From positions 2,294,001 through 2,358,000 of the forward strand of contig NZ_CP130610.1 in NCBI RefSeq assembly GCF_030544485.1: a stretch of 64,000 nucleotides of DNA, in the 5' to 3' direction. The stretch's first letter is position 1; every line of letters starts with the position of its first letter. Source of the DNA: Halomonas sp. HAL1. GTDB lineage: Bacteria > Pseudomonadota > Gammaproteobacteria > Pseudomonadales > Halomonadaceae. Positions 1-9,179 of the stretch are shown one piece after another. The position numbers were made by a program, and so were the translations under genes. Under the pieces are notes generated by a model, which worked only from the letters and a program-made list of their open reading frames with translations, had not been told where the DNA came from and did not search any database.

Positions 1-2
1 TT

Positions 3-731
3 GATCTTCAGCCCGGCGATAATGTCATCTTCTCGGCTAAGGCCATTCCAGGCAACGAACGCCCTATTGAACAGCTAAAAAAACGTTTAGCGCAGTTAGG
101 TGTTCGTATTTACGACGAAATCAACCATCCCGAGTTACATGCTACTGGGCACCCCGCGCATGATGAGCTAATCAAACTCTATCAATGGATTAAGCCGAAG
201 CATCTGATGCCCGTCCACGGCGAAGCAAGGCATCAGCAGGCGCATCAGGCAATTGCCAGTCAATTAGGGATTAGCGCACCTTTGTCGCCAGTTAATGGCG
301 ATTTAATCAGCTTTGATAACCAAGGGCTGCGCTGCGAGGCACGCTATCCCCAGCCGCCCTGCATCGTCAGTCAAAACAGTGTGGTTCCTCACCCAGGGTT
401 GGAAGTAAAAGACGCCAGTACGGCACGTCGTGGCAGTTTGTACCTAGCACTACCAGTGACCGCGACTGATACGGGCTGGGCGCGCATTGGACGTTTGATG
501 CTGGATGCGACGGGTGCCAGCCCGCTGGATGAAGATAGCTTTAGTGATTGGCTGGATGATCAGCTTGATGAGATTGCCGCCGACACACTGGCCGACCTTC
601 GCCAAGCACTGCAGCCTCGCTTGGTACACTGGCTGGCGGAGCATATGCAGCACCTGCCCGATGTGCATCTTCAGATTATGGCCGCCGAAATGCCAGAGGC
701 CATCACCCTAGACAATGCTGCCAATCGTTAG
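3..731 (+). CDS. RNase J-type beta-CASP nuclease, C-terminal part
   Basis: This is the last 242 residues of a protein whose start lies before the window; the reading frame is open from base 3. The visible part has the end of the beta-CASP region and the final metallo-beta-lactamase motif: an H-x-T-G-H-P stretch, then KPKHLMPVHGEARH, the arrangement of RNase J family exo/endoribonucleases that act in RNA decay and maturation. The remainder is a short C-terminal region. The protein ends at a TAG and converges on moaE. RNase J is uncommon in gamma-proteobacteria. The family assignment is good; the exact substrate cannot be told. Confidence 0.8.
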   Translation, partial: DLQPGDNVIFSAKAIPGNERPIEQLKKRLAQLGVRIYDEINHPELHATGHPAHDELIKLYQWIKPKHLMPVHGEARHQQAHQAIASQLGISAPLSPVNGDLISFDNQGLRCEARYPQPPCIVSQNSVVPHPGLEVKDASTARRGSLYLALPVTATDTGWARIGRLMLDATGASPLDEDSFSDWLDDQLDEIAADTLADLRQALQPRLVHWLAEHMQHLPDVHLQIMAAEMPEAITLDNAANR

Positions 732-767
732 TGGTGCATCATTGCGGAGTAGCAAGACGTGGCAAAC

Positions 768-1223
768 TCACTCCCAGCGTGCCGCGTCTTCTTGATCAGA
801 GTGGCGTTCTTTGACCCAATATTCTCCCTGAGTGGAGTGCTCTTTCTTCCAGAAAGGCGCCTGGGTTTTTAAAAAATCCATAATAAAATCGCAGGCTTCA
901 AACGCCTCCCGGCGGTGGGCGCTAGCCACTAGCACTCTCACGATGGGGTCGCCAGGGCCCAGGTAACCGACGCGATGAATTATCCGCACCGCTTGTAGCG
1001 ACCAACGCTGCCAAGCCTGCTCGCCAATCTCCGTTAGCGTGCGCTCGGTCATACCGGGGTAATGTTCCAGTGTTAACCCCGTCACATCGGGCGTTTCATT
1101 GAAATCACGCACCAGTCCGGTAAAGCTCACCACCGCGCCAATATTGCTGCGCCCGGCTAATGCATCGCTATAGCCGTAGTCCATTGAGAATGGCGCTGCT
1201 TGCACCGCTACCTTAATATCCAC
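768..1223 (-). CDS. moaE: Molybdopterin synthase catalytic subunit MoaE
   Basis: This is the large subunit of molybdopterin synthase. It transfers sulfur from the MoaD thiocarboxylate to cyclic pyranopterin monophosphate (cPMP) to make molybdopterin in the cytoplasm. At 151 aa it has the usual length. The catalytic lysine stretch FLKTQAPFWKKE is present, with Lys119 and Lys126 in the positions known from E. coli. The start is GTG, two bases after the moaCD stop, and the G-rich end of moaCD serves as ribosome-binding site. It is the last gene of a mobB-moaCD-moaE operon, so both synthase subunits are translated side by side. Confidence 0.95.
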   Translation of the reverse strand: MDIKVAVQAAPFSMDYGYSDALAGRSNIGAVVSFTGLVRDFNETPDVTGLTLEHYPGMTERTLTEIGEQAWQRWSLQAVRIIHRVGYLGPGDPIVRVLVASAHRREAFEACDFIMDFLKTQAPFWKKEHSTQGEYWVKERHSDQEDAARWE

Positions 1224-1225
1224 CG

Positions 1226-2023
1226 TTACCCCCCTGTGACCGGTGGGAAAAACGCCACTTCGTCATCATCGGTCACTAGCGCATCATCGTTTGCCATTAC
1301 CTGATTAATGGCGCATAACGTACGCTGATCAGTAAGCAATTTAAACCGATCATCGCGCTCGGCCAGCGCTGCTTTTAAACCACTGATATCGCGACTAGCA
1401 AGCTGGTCCAGCCCGACAGTCGCCTCGCTTTCACCTACCCGCTCGCGCAGTTCAGCCAGAAATTTAACCCGCACACAGGGGGAGGGACAGCGCTCACCCA
1501 GGCTTACTTCTCCTGACGTGCCTTCGCCCGTCACGATAGGCGACTGCCTATTCACACGCTGATAATCCCCGCGTTGGCCGCCCTGCTTGCTATCGAGCTG
1601 GATCGCGTCAATACGCATGCCCTTATCGACCGCTTTGCACATATCGTAGAGGGTTAAGCAGGCGACTGAAACGGCCGTCAGCGCTTCCATCTCAACACCG
1701 GTGCGACCATTTAAACGACACAGCGACGTTACATGCACACAGGACTCGGCCATGTCGATCTCGAATTCAACCGACACCTTTGATAGCGCCAAGGCATGGC
1801 AGAGCGGAATCAATTCATGGGTGCGTTTTGCCGCCTGAATACCCGCGATACGGGCGGTGGCCAGGACATCTCCTTTCGGTAATCCCCCCTCGCTGAGCAA
1901 CGTCAGCGTTTCAGGCAGCATTACAATGCGCCCCGAGGCGACGGCTTCGCGGCGCGTTTCTTGTTTATCGCCGACATCCACCATGTTGGCTTCGCCCCGG
2001 GTGTTGAGGTGGGTTAGATGCAT
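1226..2023 (-). CDS. Fused MoaC-MoaD protein (cPMP synthase plus molybdopterin synthase sulfur carrier)
   Basis: This is a single 265-aa frame holding two molybdenum-cofactor proteins. Residues about 1-158 are MoaC ([15 protein letters not shown] start, [13 protein letters not shown] and SKQGG motifs), which completes cPMP formation. After a short linker, residues about 183-265 are MoaD, a ubiquitin-like sulfur carrier, ending in the required C-terminal Gly-Gly (FFPPVTGG). The usual MoaC and MoaD are separate proteins. I prefer the ATG at 2023 (AAGGTG seven bases upstream, MoaC-like N-terminus) over a GTG at 2032. The gene overlaps or abuts mobB and is followed two bases later by moaE. No frameshift is needed, so the fusion looks genuine. 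Confidence 0.9.
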   Translation of the reverse strand: MHLTHLNTRGEANMVDVGDKQETRREAVASGRIVMLPETLTLLSEGGLPKGDVLATARIAGIQAAKRTHELIPLCHALALSKVSVEFEIDMAESCVHVTSLCRLNGRTGVEMEALTAVSVACLTLYDMCKAVDKGMRIDAIQLDSKQGGQRGDYQRVNRQSPIVTGEGTSGEVSLGERCPSPCVRVKFLAELRERVGESEATVGLDQLASRDISGLKAALAERDDRFKLLTDQRTLCAINQVMANDDALVTDDDEVAFFPPVTGG

Positions 2024-2028
2024 GTTGG

Positions 2029-2592
2029 TCACCTTTCCTTTTTTGAAGCCACGGTTTGCTTTTTTGCGTTTATCCAGGTCACTATCCAGCGCGCGATTGC
2101 GTCGCTATCATCAAGATTTAACTGCGCTACGCAAGAAGTTAAATCAATAGGCGATGGCGCGCTTAATGCAACCGCCTCGACCCATGGGTCAGTTAAAATG
2201 GCCGAGTCACCCACGCCATCGCGATAAAGCACCAGCTTAGGGATCGGCCAGGCTTTAAAGCCTTCGACAATCACTAAGTCGGGATGGTGCGGCACCATCA
2301 TGGTTATTAACTCGGCTAAATCGGGCTCTTCCTGGTCGGGCGTTTCCTGCATCAGTGCAAATCGTTGCCGTGAAGCGACTAGTACAGGCGCCGCGCCCGC
2401 ACTGCGCAGTTTATAGCTATCCTTTCCAGGCTGGTCTACTTCAAACGAGTGGTGAGCATGTTTAATCACGGCTACTTTCAAACCGTGCGCAGCTAATAGA
2501 GGCAGCAGCTTCTCTAACAGCGTCGTTTTGCCGGTACCGCTCCAGGCAGCAATCCCTAGAATGGGGAAGGATGCGGTTAGTTCGTTACTCAT
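2029..2592 (-). CDS. mobB: Molybdopterin-guanine dinucleotide biosynthesis protein MobB
   Basis: This is a small P-loop GTP-binding protein that assists MobA in attaching GMP to molybdopterin. The P-loop is at residues about 16-24 (WSGTGKTTL), followed by [20 protein letters not shown] and DLVIVEGFK, which are family hallmarks. The chosen ATG gives 187 aa and has GGAGG nine bases upstream; a GTG 24 bases further out lacks this support. It is the first gene of the moa cluster, and its stop codon overlaps the start region of moaCD. MobA is not in the window. Confidence 0.93.
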   Translation of the reverse strand: MSNELTASFPILGIAAWSGTGKTTLLEKLLPLLAAHGLKVAVIKHAHHSFEVDQPGKDSYKLRSAGAAPVLVASRQRFALMQETPDQEEPDLAELITMMVPHHPDLVIVEGFKAWPIPKLVLYRDGVGDSAILTDPWVEAVALSAPSPIDLTSCVAQLNLDDSDAIARWIVTWINAKKQTVASKKER

Positions 2593-2650
2593 ACAGCCTA
2601 CCCTCCTACTTGCCACTCATACGATGCTCACAGCGTTAAAGAGGATGACT

Positions 2651-3883
2651 TTACTCGCCCTCTTGCGCCTTGGGTAATAGCCAGTTCAACGCAATACCTA
2701 CCAGTGCAGCCAAGCTCACGCCTTGCAGGGTAAATTGGCCGCCCCCAAACTGCATACCACCTATTCCAAATACCAGGATGAGCGAGACCACCACTAAATT
2801 ACGAGGTGCCGTCAGCGACTGCCCTGCTCGCACTAGCGTGTTCATACCCACGACCGCAATAGAACCAAACAGCAACGTCATAATACCGCCCATGACCGGG
2901 CCGGGTATGGTTTGCAGCAGCGCACCAAGCTTGGACACAAACGCCAGCACGATGGCAAAAATCGCAGCAACAATCATGTACTTGGGGTTAAACGCCCGAG
3001 TCAGCGTTACAGCCCCTGTCACTTCCGAGTAGGTAGTATTCGGGGGGCCGCCTAATAGCGCTGCCACACTAGTCGCCAACCCATCGCCTAGCAGGGTGCG
3101 ATGCAGGCCGGGTTTTTCCAAATAGTTTTTGCGGGTCACCGAGCCAATAGCGACCATGTCACCAATGTGCTCAACCGCCGGAGCGATAGCGACTGGGATC
3201 ATAAACAGAATAGCGGCCCAGTGAAAACTGGGGGCGGTAAAGCTGGGCACCGAGAGCCACGCCGCTTCGTGTACCGGGGTAAAATCTACCAACCCCATTA
3301 ATAACGCCAAACAATAGCCCGTGACGATACCCCCCATAATCGGCACCAGGCGGAGCAGACCACGGCCAAAGACGGCCAGCAACAGAGTCACCAATAAGCT
3401 GGTCATTGAGAGAAAAATGGCCGGACCATAGCCGATATTGTCACTGGTTTCACCGGTTGCCATGCTGACAGCCACAGGCGCCAGCGCCAAGCCAATGACC
3501 ATGATTACCGGCCCGACTACTACGGCAGGCAGTAAGCGGTGCAGCCAAGCGGTTCCCTTTAATCGCACCGCTTGGGAGATCGCGACATATACCAGCCCTG
3601 AGGCCATCAGACCGCCCATCGTGGCCGGCACACCAAAGCTTGCTACCGACCCTTGAATAGGCGCGATAAAAGCAAACGAAGAGGCCAAAAAAACGGGCAC
3701 ACTTTGCTTCGTCACTGCATGAAATATCAACGTGCCAGCCCCAGCAGTAAACAATGCAACACTCGGGTCAAGTCCAGTTAAAAGCGGTACTAACACCAAG
3801 GCACCAAAAGCCACAAATAGCATTTGTGCACCGGTTAAGACTACTTTTGGCCACGACTCTGCTTGGCTGTTAGCTTCACGCAT
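2651..3883 (-). CDS. uraA: Uracil permease, NCS2 family
   Basis: This is a 410-aa polytopic inner-membrane uracil:proton symporter of the NCS2 (nucleobase-ascorbate transporter) family. There are about 12-14 hydrophobic segments. The family region with A-x-x-EHIGDM and then GGPPNTTYSEVTGA, including the conserved Glu and the NTTY motif, is present. The ATG at 3883 has AGGA eight bases upstream; the longer TTG start does not. It lies downstream of upp on the same strand, with an intrinsic terminator in between, so transporter and uracil phosphoribosyltransferase form a partly uncoupled salvage unit. Confidence 0.93.
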   Translation of the reverse strand: MREANSQAESWPKVVLTGAQMLFVAFGALVLVPLLTGLDPSVALFTAGAGTLIFHAVTKQSVPVFLASSFAFIAPIQGSVASFGVPATMGGLMASGLVYVAISQAVRLKGTAWLHRLLPAVVVGPVIMVIGLALAPVAVSMATGETSDNIGYGPAIFLSMTSLLVTLLLAVFGRGLLRLVPIMGGIVTGYCLALLMGLVDFTPVHEAAWLSVPSFTAPSFHWAAILFMIPVAIAPAVEHIGDMVAIGSVTRKNYLEKPGLHRTLLGDGLATSVAALLGGPPNTTYSEVTGAVTLTRAFNPKYMIVAAIFAIVLAFVSKLGALLQTIPGPVMGGIMTLLFGSIAVVGMNTLVRAGQSLTAPRNLVVVSLILVFGIGGMQFGGGQFTLQGVSLAALVGIALNWLLPKAQEGE

Positions 3884-3920
3884 TAGAGAATTCCTAGTGA
3901 TTATTAGAGAGTAGCTATGC

Positions 3921-3953
3921 AAAAAAATGCCCCTAACGCGAAGCGTGAGGGGC
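3921..3953 (-). terminator. Intrinsic terminator between upp and uraA
   Basis: On the minus strand there is a GCCCCT-rich hairpin (3929-3953, GAA-type loop) followed by seven T (3927-3921). It lies 17 bases after the upp stop and before uraA. It probably reduces uraA transcription from the upp promoter, giving a higher upp than uraA level. Confidence 0.85.
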
Positions 3954-3970
3954 TAGTTTAAAAAAGGCGC

Positions 3971-4600
3971 TTAGCGCGTTCCGAAAATCTTATCGCCTGC
4001 GTCACCTAGTCCAGGGACGATATAGCCATTTTCATCGAGCCGGTCATCGACCGAAGCAGTGTAAATTTCGATGTCGGGATACGCTTCCTGCACCCGTTTA
4101 ATGCCTTCAGGGGCAGCGACGAGCACAATCACCTTCATATGCACACAGCCACGCTCACGCAGCATGTCCAACGTAGCCACCATTGAACCACCGGTGGCCA
4201 GCATGGGGTCAATTACGATTGCCATACGCTCTTCGATATCGTTAGCGAATTTGGCGAAATACGGGACCGGCTCAAGCGTCTCTTCATCGCGGTAAAGACC
4301 GACAACACTGACTCGAGCACTGGGAATTAAGTCTGTTACTCCTTCTAACATACCCAAGCCTGCGCGCAGAATCGGTACCACAGTAACTTTTTTACCCTTA
4401 AGCCGTCGTGTTGCAATCGGCTCGCCGTTCCATCCTTGGATTTCGTGATCTTCCAGCTCAAGACCTTTGGTTGCTTCATAGGTCAATAGCTTAGCGACTT
4501 CACCTGCCAGCTCACGAAAGCTCTTAGTGCTCAGATCAACTTCGCGCATCAGTCCCAGCTTATGTTGAACAAGCGGATGGTTAATGGCGTAAACACTCAT
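3971..4600 (-). CDS. upp: Uracil phosphoribosyltransferase
   Basis: This enzyme converts uracil and PRPP to UMP in pyrimidine salvage. At 209 aa it has the family length. The visible PRPP-binding segment is [13 protein letters not shown], with the C-terminal uracil-binding region [17 protein letters not shown]. The N-terminus ([16 protein letters not shown]) matches the family, which fixes the ATG at 4600. uraA follows downstream. Confidence 0.97.
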   Translation of the reverse strand: MSVYAINHPLVQHKLGLMREVDLSTKSFRELAGEVAKLLTYEATKGLELEDHEIQGWNGEPIATRRLKGKKVTVVPILRAGLGMLEGVTDLIPSARVSVVGLYRDEETLEPVPYFAKFANDIEERMAIVIDPMLATGGSMVATLDMLRERGCVHMKVIVLVAAPEGIKRVQEAYPDIEIYTASVDDRLDENGYIVPGLGDAGDKIFGTR

Positions 4601-4693
4601 GGGACTTCCTCACAGCTGGGGATTCAAAATGACAATCTGGGTATGTCACTAGACGCAAAATTGCGCACATTCTACCCGCAACCTAATAGGAGG

Positions 4694-5377
4694 TTAAGGG
4701 GTTTCCGGCAATTGCCACTCGATAGGCGTGCGCCCCTGCGCTTGCAGGAATTGATTTGCTTGCGAAAAATGCCGGGTGCCAAAAAAACCTCGGTGCGCGG
4801 AGAGCGGCGACGGGTGCGGGGCTTCAAGTACCAAATGGCGACGCTGGTCAATTAACGCCTTCTTCTGGCGCGCATGGCTGCCCCATAACAAAAACACACA
4901 TGGCGACGCATGCTGGCTAACGGTTTCAATGGCGCGGTCAGTAAATACCTCCCATCCCTTGCCGCGATGAGAGGCCGCATTGCCCTGCTCCACGGTCAGC
5001 GATGTGTTGAGCAATAACACGCCCTGTTTAGCCCATGCTTCGAGATGGCCATGGCGAACAGGCGTAAACCCTACATCGCTAGCCAGCTCTTTATAGATAT
5101 TAACCAGCGATGGCGGCACGGGAACACCCGCCTGCACGGAAAAGCAGAGGCCATGAGCCTGGTTGGGGCCGTGGTAAGGATCTTGCCCCAAGATAACGAC
5201 TTTCACTTCATGCAGAGGGGTTAACTCAAAGGCGCGAAACCATTGCGTTGAGTGGGGGTAAATGGTTTTTTTAGCCGCCTTCTGCTGCGCCAAAAACTCC
5301 TTTAGCGCGAGCATGTAGTCAGCCTTAAACTCATCACCCAGCCACTGACTCCAATCGTCAGGAAGTGGATTGGCCAT
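4694..5377 (-). CDS. ung: Uracil-DNA glycosylase, family 1
   Basis: This enzyme removes uracil from DNA as the first step of base excision repair. The 227-aa protein has the water-activating motif GQDPYHG (Asp66) and the DNA-intercalation/His motif [11 protein letters not shown]. Two adjacent ATGs occur (5380 and 5377); the second has better spacing from AGAGG. The start overlaps the gpt stop (TAATG), so the genes are translationally coupled. Having ung inside a nucleobase salvage operon links uracil removal from DNA with base reuse, though this is only positional evidence. Confidence 0.96.
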   Translation of the reverse strand: MANPLPDDWSQWLGDEFKADYMLALKEFLAQQKAAKKTIYPHSTQWFRAFELTPLHEVKVVILGQDPYHGPNQAHGLCFSVQAGVPVPPSLVNIYKELASDVGFTPVRHGHLEAWAKQGVLLLNTSLTVEQGNAASHRGKGWEVFTDRAIETVSQHASPCVFLLWGSHARQKKALIDQRRHLVLEAPHPSPLSAHRGFFGTRHFSQANQFLQAQGRTPIEWQLPETP

Positions 5378-5379
5378 CA

Positions 5380-5859
5380 TTACCTCTTCATTTGATCGAC
5401 GAGTGGTTCAACGTAAGCAACACCCATGTCCCAAGGAAACTGAATCCAGCACTGCTGGGCTACTTCCGTTAGGTATTGGTCCACCAACGGACGACCGTCC
5501 GGCTTGGCATAAATGGTCACAAAGTGTGCCTTAGGCAACATTTTGCGAACTGCGCGTGCGGTTTTGCCAGTGTCCACTAAATCATCGACTAGCAGCCAGC
5601 CGTCACCGTCATGGTCGACACCCTTCATAATATCCAGGCCACCCTGGTCCATATGGTCGTAGCTCTTAATACACACGGTATCGATCAGACGGATATTAAG
5701 CTCACGGGCGATTAGTGCGGCCGGAATTAAGCCGCCGCGGGTAATCGCCACAATGCCCTTAAAATCACGCTCGATCATCTGATGACAAAGCGTACGCACA
5801 TCACGATGAAGCTGATCCCAGGAGACAGTGAAGTGTTGGTGATAACGATCGCTGCTCAT
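5380..5859 (-). CDS. gpt: Xanthine-guanine phosphoribosyltransferase
   Basis: This enzyme salvages guanine and xanthine (and weakly hypoxanthine) to nucleotides using PRPP. It is 159 aa from the ATG at 5859, near the 152 aa of E. coli Gpt. The PRPP motif is [15 protein letters not shown], the N-terminal base region is [17 protein letters not shown], and the C-terminus is WIQFPWDMG. It sits between apt and ung in one minus-strand run, with five bases between the apt stop and this start. Confidence 0.93.
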   Translation of the reverse strand: MSSDRYHQHFTVSWDQLHRDVRTLCHQMIERDFKGIVAITRGGLIPAALIARELNIRLIDTVCIKSYDHMDQGGLDIMKGVDHDGDGWLLVDDLVDTGKTARAVRKMLPKAHFVTIYAKPDGRPLVDQYLTEVAQQCWIQFPWDMGVAYVEPLVDQMKR

Positions 5860-5864
5860 GGGGG

Positions 5865-6410
5865 TTACTCGTTTTCGTTGAATGAACAAACTGCGAATAC
5901 GCTGTAACCAGCATCGCGAATTTTCTGTGACCCACCCAGCTCGGGAAGATCAATAATTGTAGCCGTTTCCACTACATGACCACCGCTGCGCTGGATAAGG
6001 TTAGCGGCTGCCAGCATAGTGCCACCGGTGGCGATCAAATCATCCATCAGCAGAATACGGTCGTCTTTCTGAAAAGCATCGGAGTGCAGCTCAACTTCCG
6101 AATGACCGTACTCCAGCGTATAAGTCTCACTGATGGTTTTAAACGGTAGCTTGCCCTTCTTACGCACCGGCACAAAGCTACACCCCAACTCATAAGCGAG
6201 CGGTGCGCCAATAATGAAACCGCGCGCATCGATTGCCGCGATAGCATCCAGGTTCATTTCCTGATAGCGATGTACGAAGCTATCAATCAGCTTGCGAAAG
6301 GCCGCGCTATTTTGCAGCAAAGGAGTGATGTCGCGAAAATTCACGCCTTTCTCAGGCCAATCCGGAACCGTGCGAATAACGGACTTAATGTAGTCGCCGT
6401 AGATGCTCAT
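5865..6410 (-). CDS. apt: Adenine phosphoribosyltransferase
   Basis: This enzyme makes AMP from adenine and PRPP. The 181-aa form starts at the ATG at 6410, which has GAGAGG just upstream; an ATG four codons earlier lacks a site. Family features are [17 protein letters not shown] at the N-terminus, [15 protein letters not shown], and the PRPP loop [14 protein letters not shown]. It is immediately followed by gpt. Confidence 0.96.
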   Translation of the reverse strand: MSIYGDYIKSVIRTVPDWPEKGVNFRDITPLLQNSAAFRKLIDSFVHRYQEMNLDAIAAIDARGFIIGAPLAYELGCSFVPVRKKGKLPFKTISETYTLEYGHSEVELHSDAFQKDDRILLMDDLIATGGTMLAAANLIQRSGGHVVETATIIDLPELGGSQKIRDAGYSVFAVCSFNENE

Positions 6411-6463
6411 CGCGCCTCTCATTGAGTAGTAAAATTAAGTAGTTAGAAAGCGGAAAAGGCCGA

Positions 6464-7762
6464 TCAAACCAAGAAGAGATACCTTACCGCAAACAGCAGC
6501 GCCAAAATAATAACGGCCGGATTCAAGTCGCTAAATCGGCCTGATAGCGTTTTGATCGCTACATAGCTGATGAAGCCGAGTGCAATCCCTTCGGCAATCG
6601 AGAACGTCAGCGGCATTGCCAGTGCAGCAATCAGTACCGGCGCGGCATCAGTTGGATCTTCCCAATTAGCATGCGCCAAGCTGCCCGCCATTAATACCGC
6701 CACATACAGCAGCGCGCCAGCGGTAGCGTAGGCCGGAATGGAGCCCGCCAACGGTGCGAAGAACAGGCTGATCAGGAATAGGCCACCAACGACCACCGCC
6801 GTCAAACCAGTCCGGCCACCGGATGCGATGCCCGCTGTTGATTCAATATAGCTAGTGGTAGTGGAAGTACCCAGTGCGGCACCCGCCATAGACGCTGTAC
6901 TGTCCGCCATCATGGCACGACCAAGGCGCGGCAGCTTGCCATCTTTATCCAGTAGTTTGCCCCGATGAGCAACGCCCACCAACGTGCCAGAGGTATCAAA
7001 CAGATCAACAAATAAGAACGCAAAAATGACGCTGAGCATCGCTACATCTAGCGCACCCATTAAATCCATCGCCATAAACGTAGGCGCAATCGAAGGTGGC
7101 ATCGACATTAAACCGCCGTACTCATTATGGCCCAGCACCATGGCAATCACTGTCACGCCCAAAATACCGATCATTACCGCACCGGTGACGCGCAGGTAAG
7201 AAAGTGCGGTAATCACAAAAAAGCCTAACAGCGCATATAGGGCCGGCGGCTGAGATAGATCGCCTAACGAAACGAAAGTAGCGGGATTAGCAACCACAAT
7301 ACCGGCATTTTTCAGCGCAATCATCGCCAAGAAAAGACCGATACCAGCAGCGATCCCGAGTCGCAATGTCATAGGAATAGAGTTAATAATCCATTCACGA
7401 ATTCTAAAAATGCTTAACAGGAAGAAAGTGAGACCAGAGAAGAAGACGGCGCCGAGTGCCGCTTCCCATGTATATCCCATACCCAATACAACGCCGTAGG
7501 TAAAAAACGCATTCAACCCCATGCCTGGTGCTTGGGCGATTGGATAATTGGCCCATAGGCCCATCACGAAACAGCCAATCGCTGCGGCGATGCACGTCGC
7601 CACAAATACCGCACCGTAGTCCATGCCCGCTTCAGACAGGATGCTCGGGTTAACAAAAATAATGTAGGCCATCGTCAGGAACGTAGTGATCCCGGCGATA
7701 ACTTCTGTTTTCACATTAGTTTTGTGCTCAGTGAGCTTGAAATAACTATCCAGAAGTTTCAT
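6464..7762 (-). CDS. Purine permease, AzgA/PbuG-type NCS2 family
   Basis: This is a 432-aa inner-membrane proton symporter for purine bases (adenine or guanine/hypoxanthine). Its N-terminus (FKLTEHKTNVKTEVIAG, then TTFLTMAYIIFVNPSIL) and the motif DLFDTSGTLVGV with GTSTTTSYIESTAGI are typical of the AzgA branch. About 12 membrane segments are seen. The ATG at 7762 has AAGGAT upstream. It lies just upstream of apt and gpt, so uptake and conversion of purine bases are encoded together. Adenine and guanine/hypoxanthine specificities cannot be separated by eye. I saw no purine riboswitch in the roughly 200-base leader. Confidence 0.9.
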   Translation of the reverse strand: MKLLDSYFKLTEHKTNVKTEVIAGITTFLTMAYIIFVNPSILSEAGMDYGAVFVATCIAAAIGCFVMGLWANYPIAQAPGMGLNAFFTYGVVLGMGYTWEAALGAVFFSGLTFFLLSIFRIREWIINSIPMTLRLGIAAGIGLFLAMIALKNAGIVVANPATFVSLGDLSQPPALYALLGFFVITALSYLRVTGAVMIGILGVTVIAMVLGHNEYGGLMSMPPSIAPTFMAMDLMGALDVAMLSVIFAFLFVDLFDTSGTLVGVAHRGKLLDKDGKLPRLGRAMMADSTASMAGAALGTSTTTSYIESTAGIASGGRTGLTAVVVGGLFLISLFFAPLAGSIPAYATAGALLYVAVLMAGSLAHANWEDPTDAAPVLIAALAMPLTFSIAEGIALGFISYVAIKTLSGRFSDLNPAVIILALLFAVRYLFLV

Positions 7763-7963
7763 GAATTTTCTTATCCTTAGCGATAACGCAGCACGCGCAC
7801 GCGTTCTGGTGCTGAGAAAAGCCGCACATACTACCGAAACGCTCACCGTGATGCGAGCGCTTCAGCATGGCGACCCATGTAAGCGAGAGCAGCCCCGCCG
7901 CTGTATACCAAGCAATCTTCAGGCCACAACCTAACCGACCGGTCAATTCAATGGCGGATTAAG

Positions 7964-8605
7964 CTAATGAGTGTTGCTGCGCCCGCTTTTTTGAGAGAGC
8001 ACGCGCTCTACCGTTTCAACGATCACCTGGGTTTGCGGATCAATTTCAATATTGACTTGGTCCCCTGGCGCTCGATCCTGAAGCGTAGTGCGCGACAAGG
8101 TTTCAGGGATTAAATTGACACTAAACTCTACGCTTCCGCTATCGCTTTGACGTACATCACCGATAGTCAAACTGATACCGTCCACCCCGATATAGCCTTT
8201 CTCGAACACAAATCGGCCAAGCCTTTCCGGCAAGGAAAACCATAATCGACGGTTATTGGGCGCTTCTTCAATAGCCACTACCTCTGCCATGGAAATGATG
8301 TGCCCAGACATAGAGTGCCCACCAATCTCATCGCCAAAACGCGCCGCACGCTCTATATTGACGCATTGCCCTGGCACAATTGCACCAAGATTAGTCAATC
8401 TCAGCGTTTCACGCATCAAATCAAAACTAACGCTATCACCATCAATGGCCGTCACCGTTAAGCAAACGCCGTTATGAGCAACAGATGCACCAATCTCAAG
8501 CCCCTCGCGCATAGCTGGCGGCATTTCCACAACATGTACGCGAAAATCATCCAGCTCACGCACCGCTACTACCTTGGCGACCCCTTGCACAATGCCCGTA
8601 AACAT
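7964..8605 (-). CDS. ribE: Riboflavin synthase
   Basis: This enzyme dismutates two molecules of 6,7-dimethyl-8-ribityllumazine to riboflavin. At 213 aa it matches the E. coli enzyme, with two repeated lumazine-binding barrels: the first begins MFTGIVQG and has GVCLTVT, and the second has GYIGVDGISLTI. AGGAGA is nine bases before the ATG at 8605 but touches the ATG at 8614, so 8605 is the start. No other riboflavin genes are adjacent and no FMN riboswitch was seen. Confidence 0.96.
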   Translation of the reverse strand: MFTGIVQGVAKVVAVRELDDFRVHVVEMPPAMREGLEIGASVAHNGVCLTVTAIDGDSVSFDLMRETLRLTNLGAIVPGQCVNIERAARFGDEIGGHSMSGHIISMAEVVAIEEAPNNRRLWFSLPERLGRFVFEKGYIGVDGISLTIGDVRQSDSGSVEFSVNLIPETLSRTTLQDRAPGDQVNIEIDPQTQVIVETVERVLSQKSGRSNTH

Positions 8606-8725
8606 ATGGCTCATTCTCCTAATGGGTAAAAACTAAGTATTAAAAAACTAAGTATTAAAAGCGGGGAGGTAAAAATAACCAAAATCACGGGCACAAGCTT
8701 ACTACTGGCGCCCCCTATGTGTGCA

Positions 8726-8749
8726 CTCTTATGGTGATTTCCATAAGAG
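8726..8749. repeat. Perfect inverted repeat upstream of ribE
   Basis: CTCTTATGG, six bases, then CCATAAGAG: nine perfectly paired bases, no T-run. It lies 120 bases upstream of ribE in an otherwise gene-free stretch (8606-8930). It could be an operator or an RNA hairpin; nothing decides between them. Confidence 0.5.
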
Positions 8750-8931
8750 CATGAAACGTGAGGCCCTCTATTCTACGTCACTCGTTTTTATAGGGTCTTG
8801 CGTTAGCGTGTTTTTCTCTCGTCGAACACGCCCCTCTAAGCCTGTCGACAGCTCTAAAAACCTAAACACTCTTTTCTAATAGAATAAAAGACTATTTTAA
8901 GCTCCTAAAACATAAAATCAGACGGCTATAA

Positions 8932-8960
8932 TTGACAAAACACCTACCTATCTCTAAGCT
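8932..8960 (+). promoter_or_regulatory. Probable sigma70 promoter of metNIQ
   Basis: A perfect -35 TTGACA (8932-8937), a 17-base spacer, then TAAGCT (8955-8960) as a weak -10. Transcription would start near 8967, about ten bases before the riboswitch stem. Confidence 0.6.
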
Positions 8961-8977
8961 TTTGCCGCAAATGTAAT

Positions 8978-9047
8978 GACGCCGATTTGTACCCAGATTG
9001 CGGGCGTCCACCAAGTTTCTAACTCGGTGAAGTGCAGCTAAAAGGGT
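8978..9047 (+). promoter_or_regulatory. SAM-II-type riboswitch of metNIQ, with an extra hairpin
   Basis: Stem P1 is GACGCC (8978-8983) paired with GGCGTC (9003-9008). The loop holds CGATTTG and ATTGC, as in SAM-II aptamers. The 3' strand has the hallmark GCAGCTAAAAGGG, whose GGGT (9044-9047) pairs with ACCC (8991-8994) in the loop to form the pseudoknot. Between P1 and the 3' strand sits an added hairpin (CACC at 9009-9012 with GGTG at 9026-9029), absent from the short SAM-II form I know. An intrinsic terminator starts 16 bases further on. S-adenosylmethionine binding should lower expression of the methionine importer. SAM-V has a similar core and is the main alternative. Confidence 0.82.
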
Positions 9048-9062
9048 GTGTCCAGCGTTGAT

Positions 9063-9088
9063 GGCCGCCCATTAGGGTGGCCTTTTTT
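9063..9088 (+). terminator. Intrinsic terminator after the SAM-II aptamer
   Basis: GGCCGCCC, loop ATTA, GGGTGGCC (one G-U pair), then six T (9083-9088). Its place between aptamer and metN suggests transcriptional control by the riboswitch. No competing anti-terminator could be assigned with certainty. Confidence 0.85.
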
Positions 9089-9179
9089 GTTTCTCATTCG
9101 CTGCTGGCCCGCCCTACACTGACCCGCCCAATGCTTGCGCCCCGCACTCCGTCTTCGGCCTACCGTTAAGGCAGACGCT

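Noticed and set aside
7763..7960. Purine riboswitch in the permease leader
   Set aside because: No three-way-junction core motifs were found.
8606..8760. FMN riboswitch before ribE
   Set aside because: The conserved RFN elements are absent; only a simple hairpin is present.
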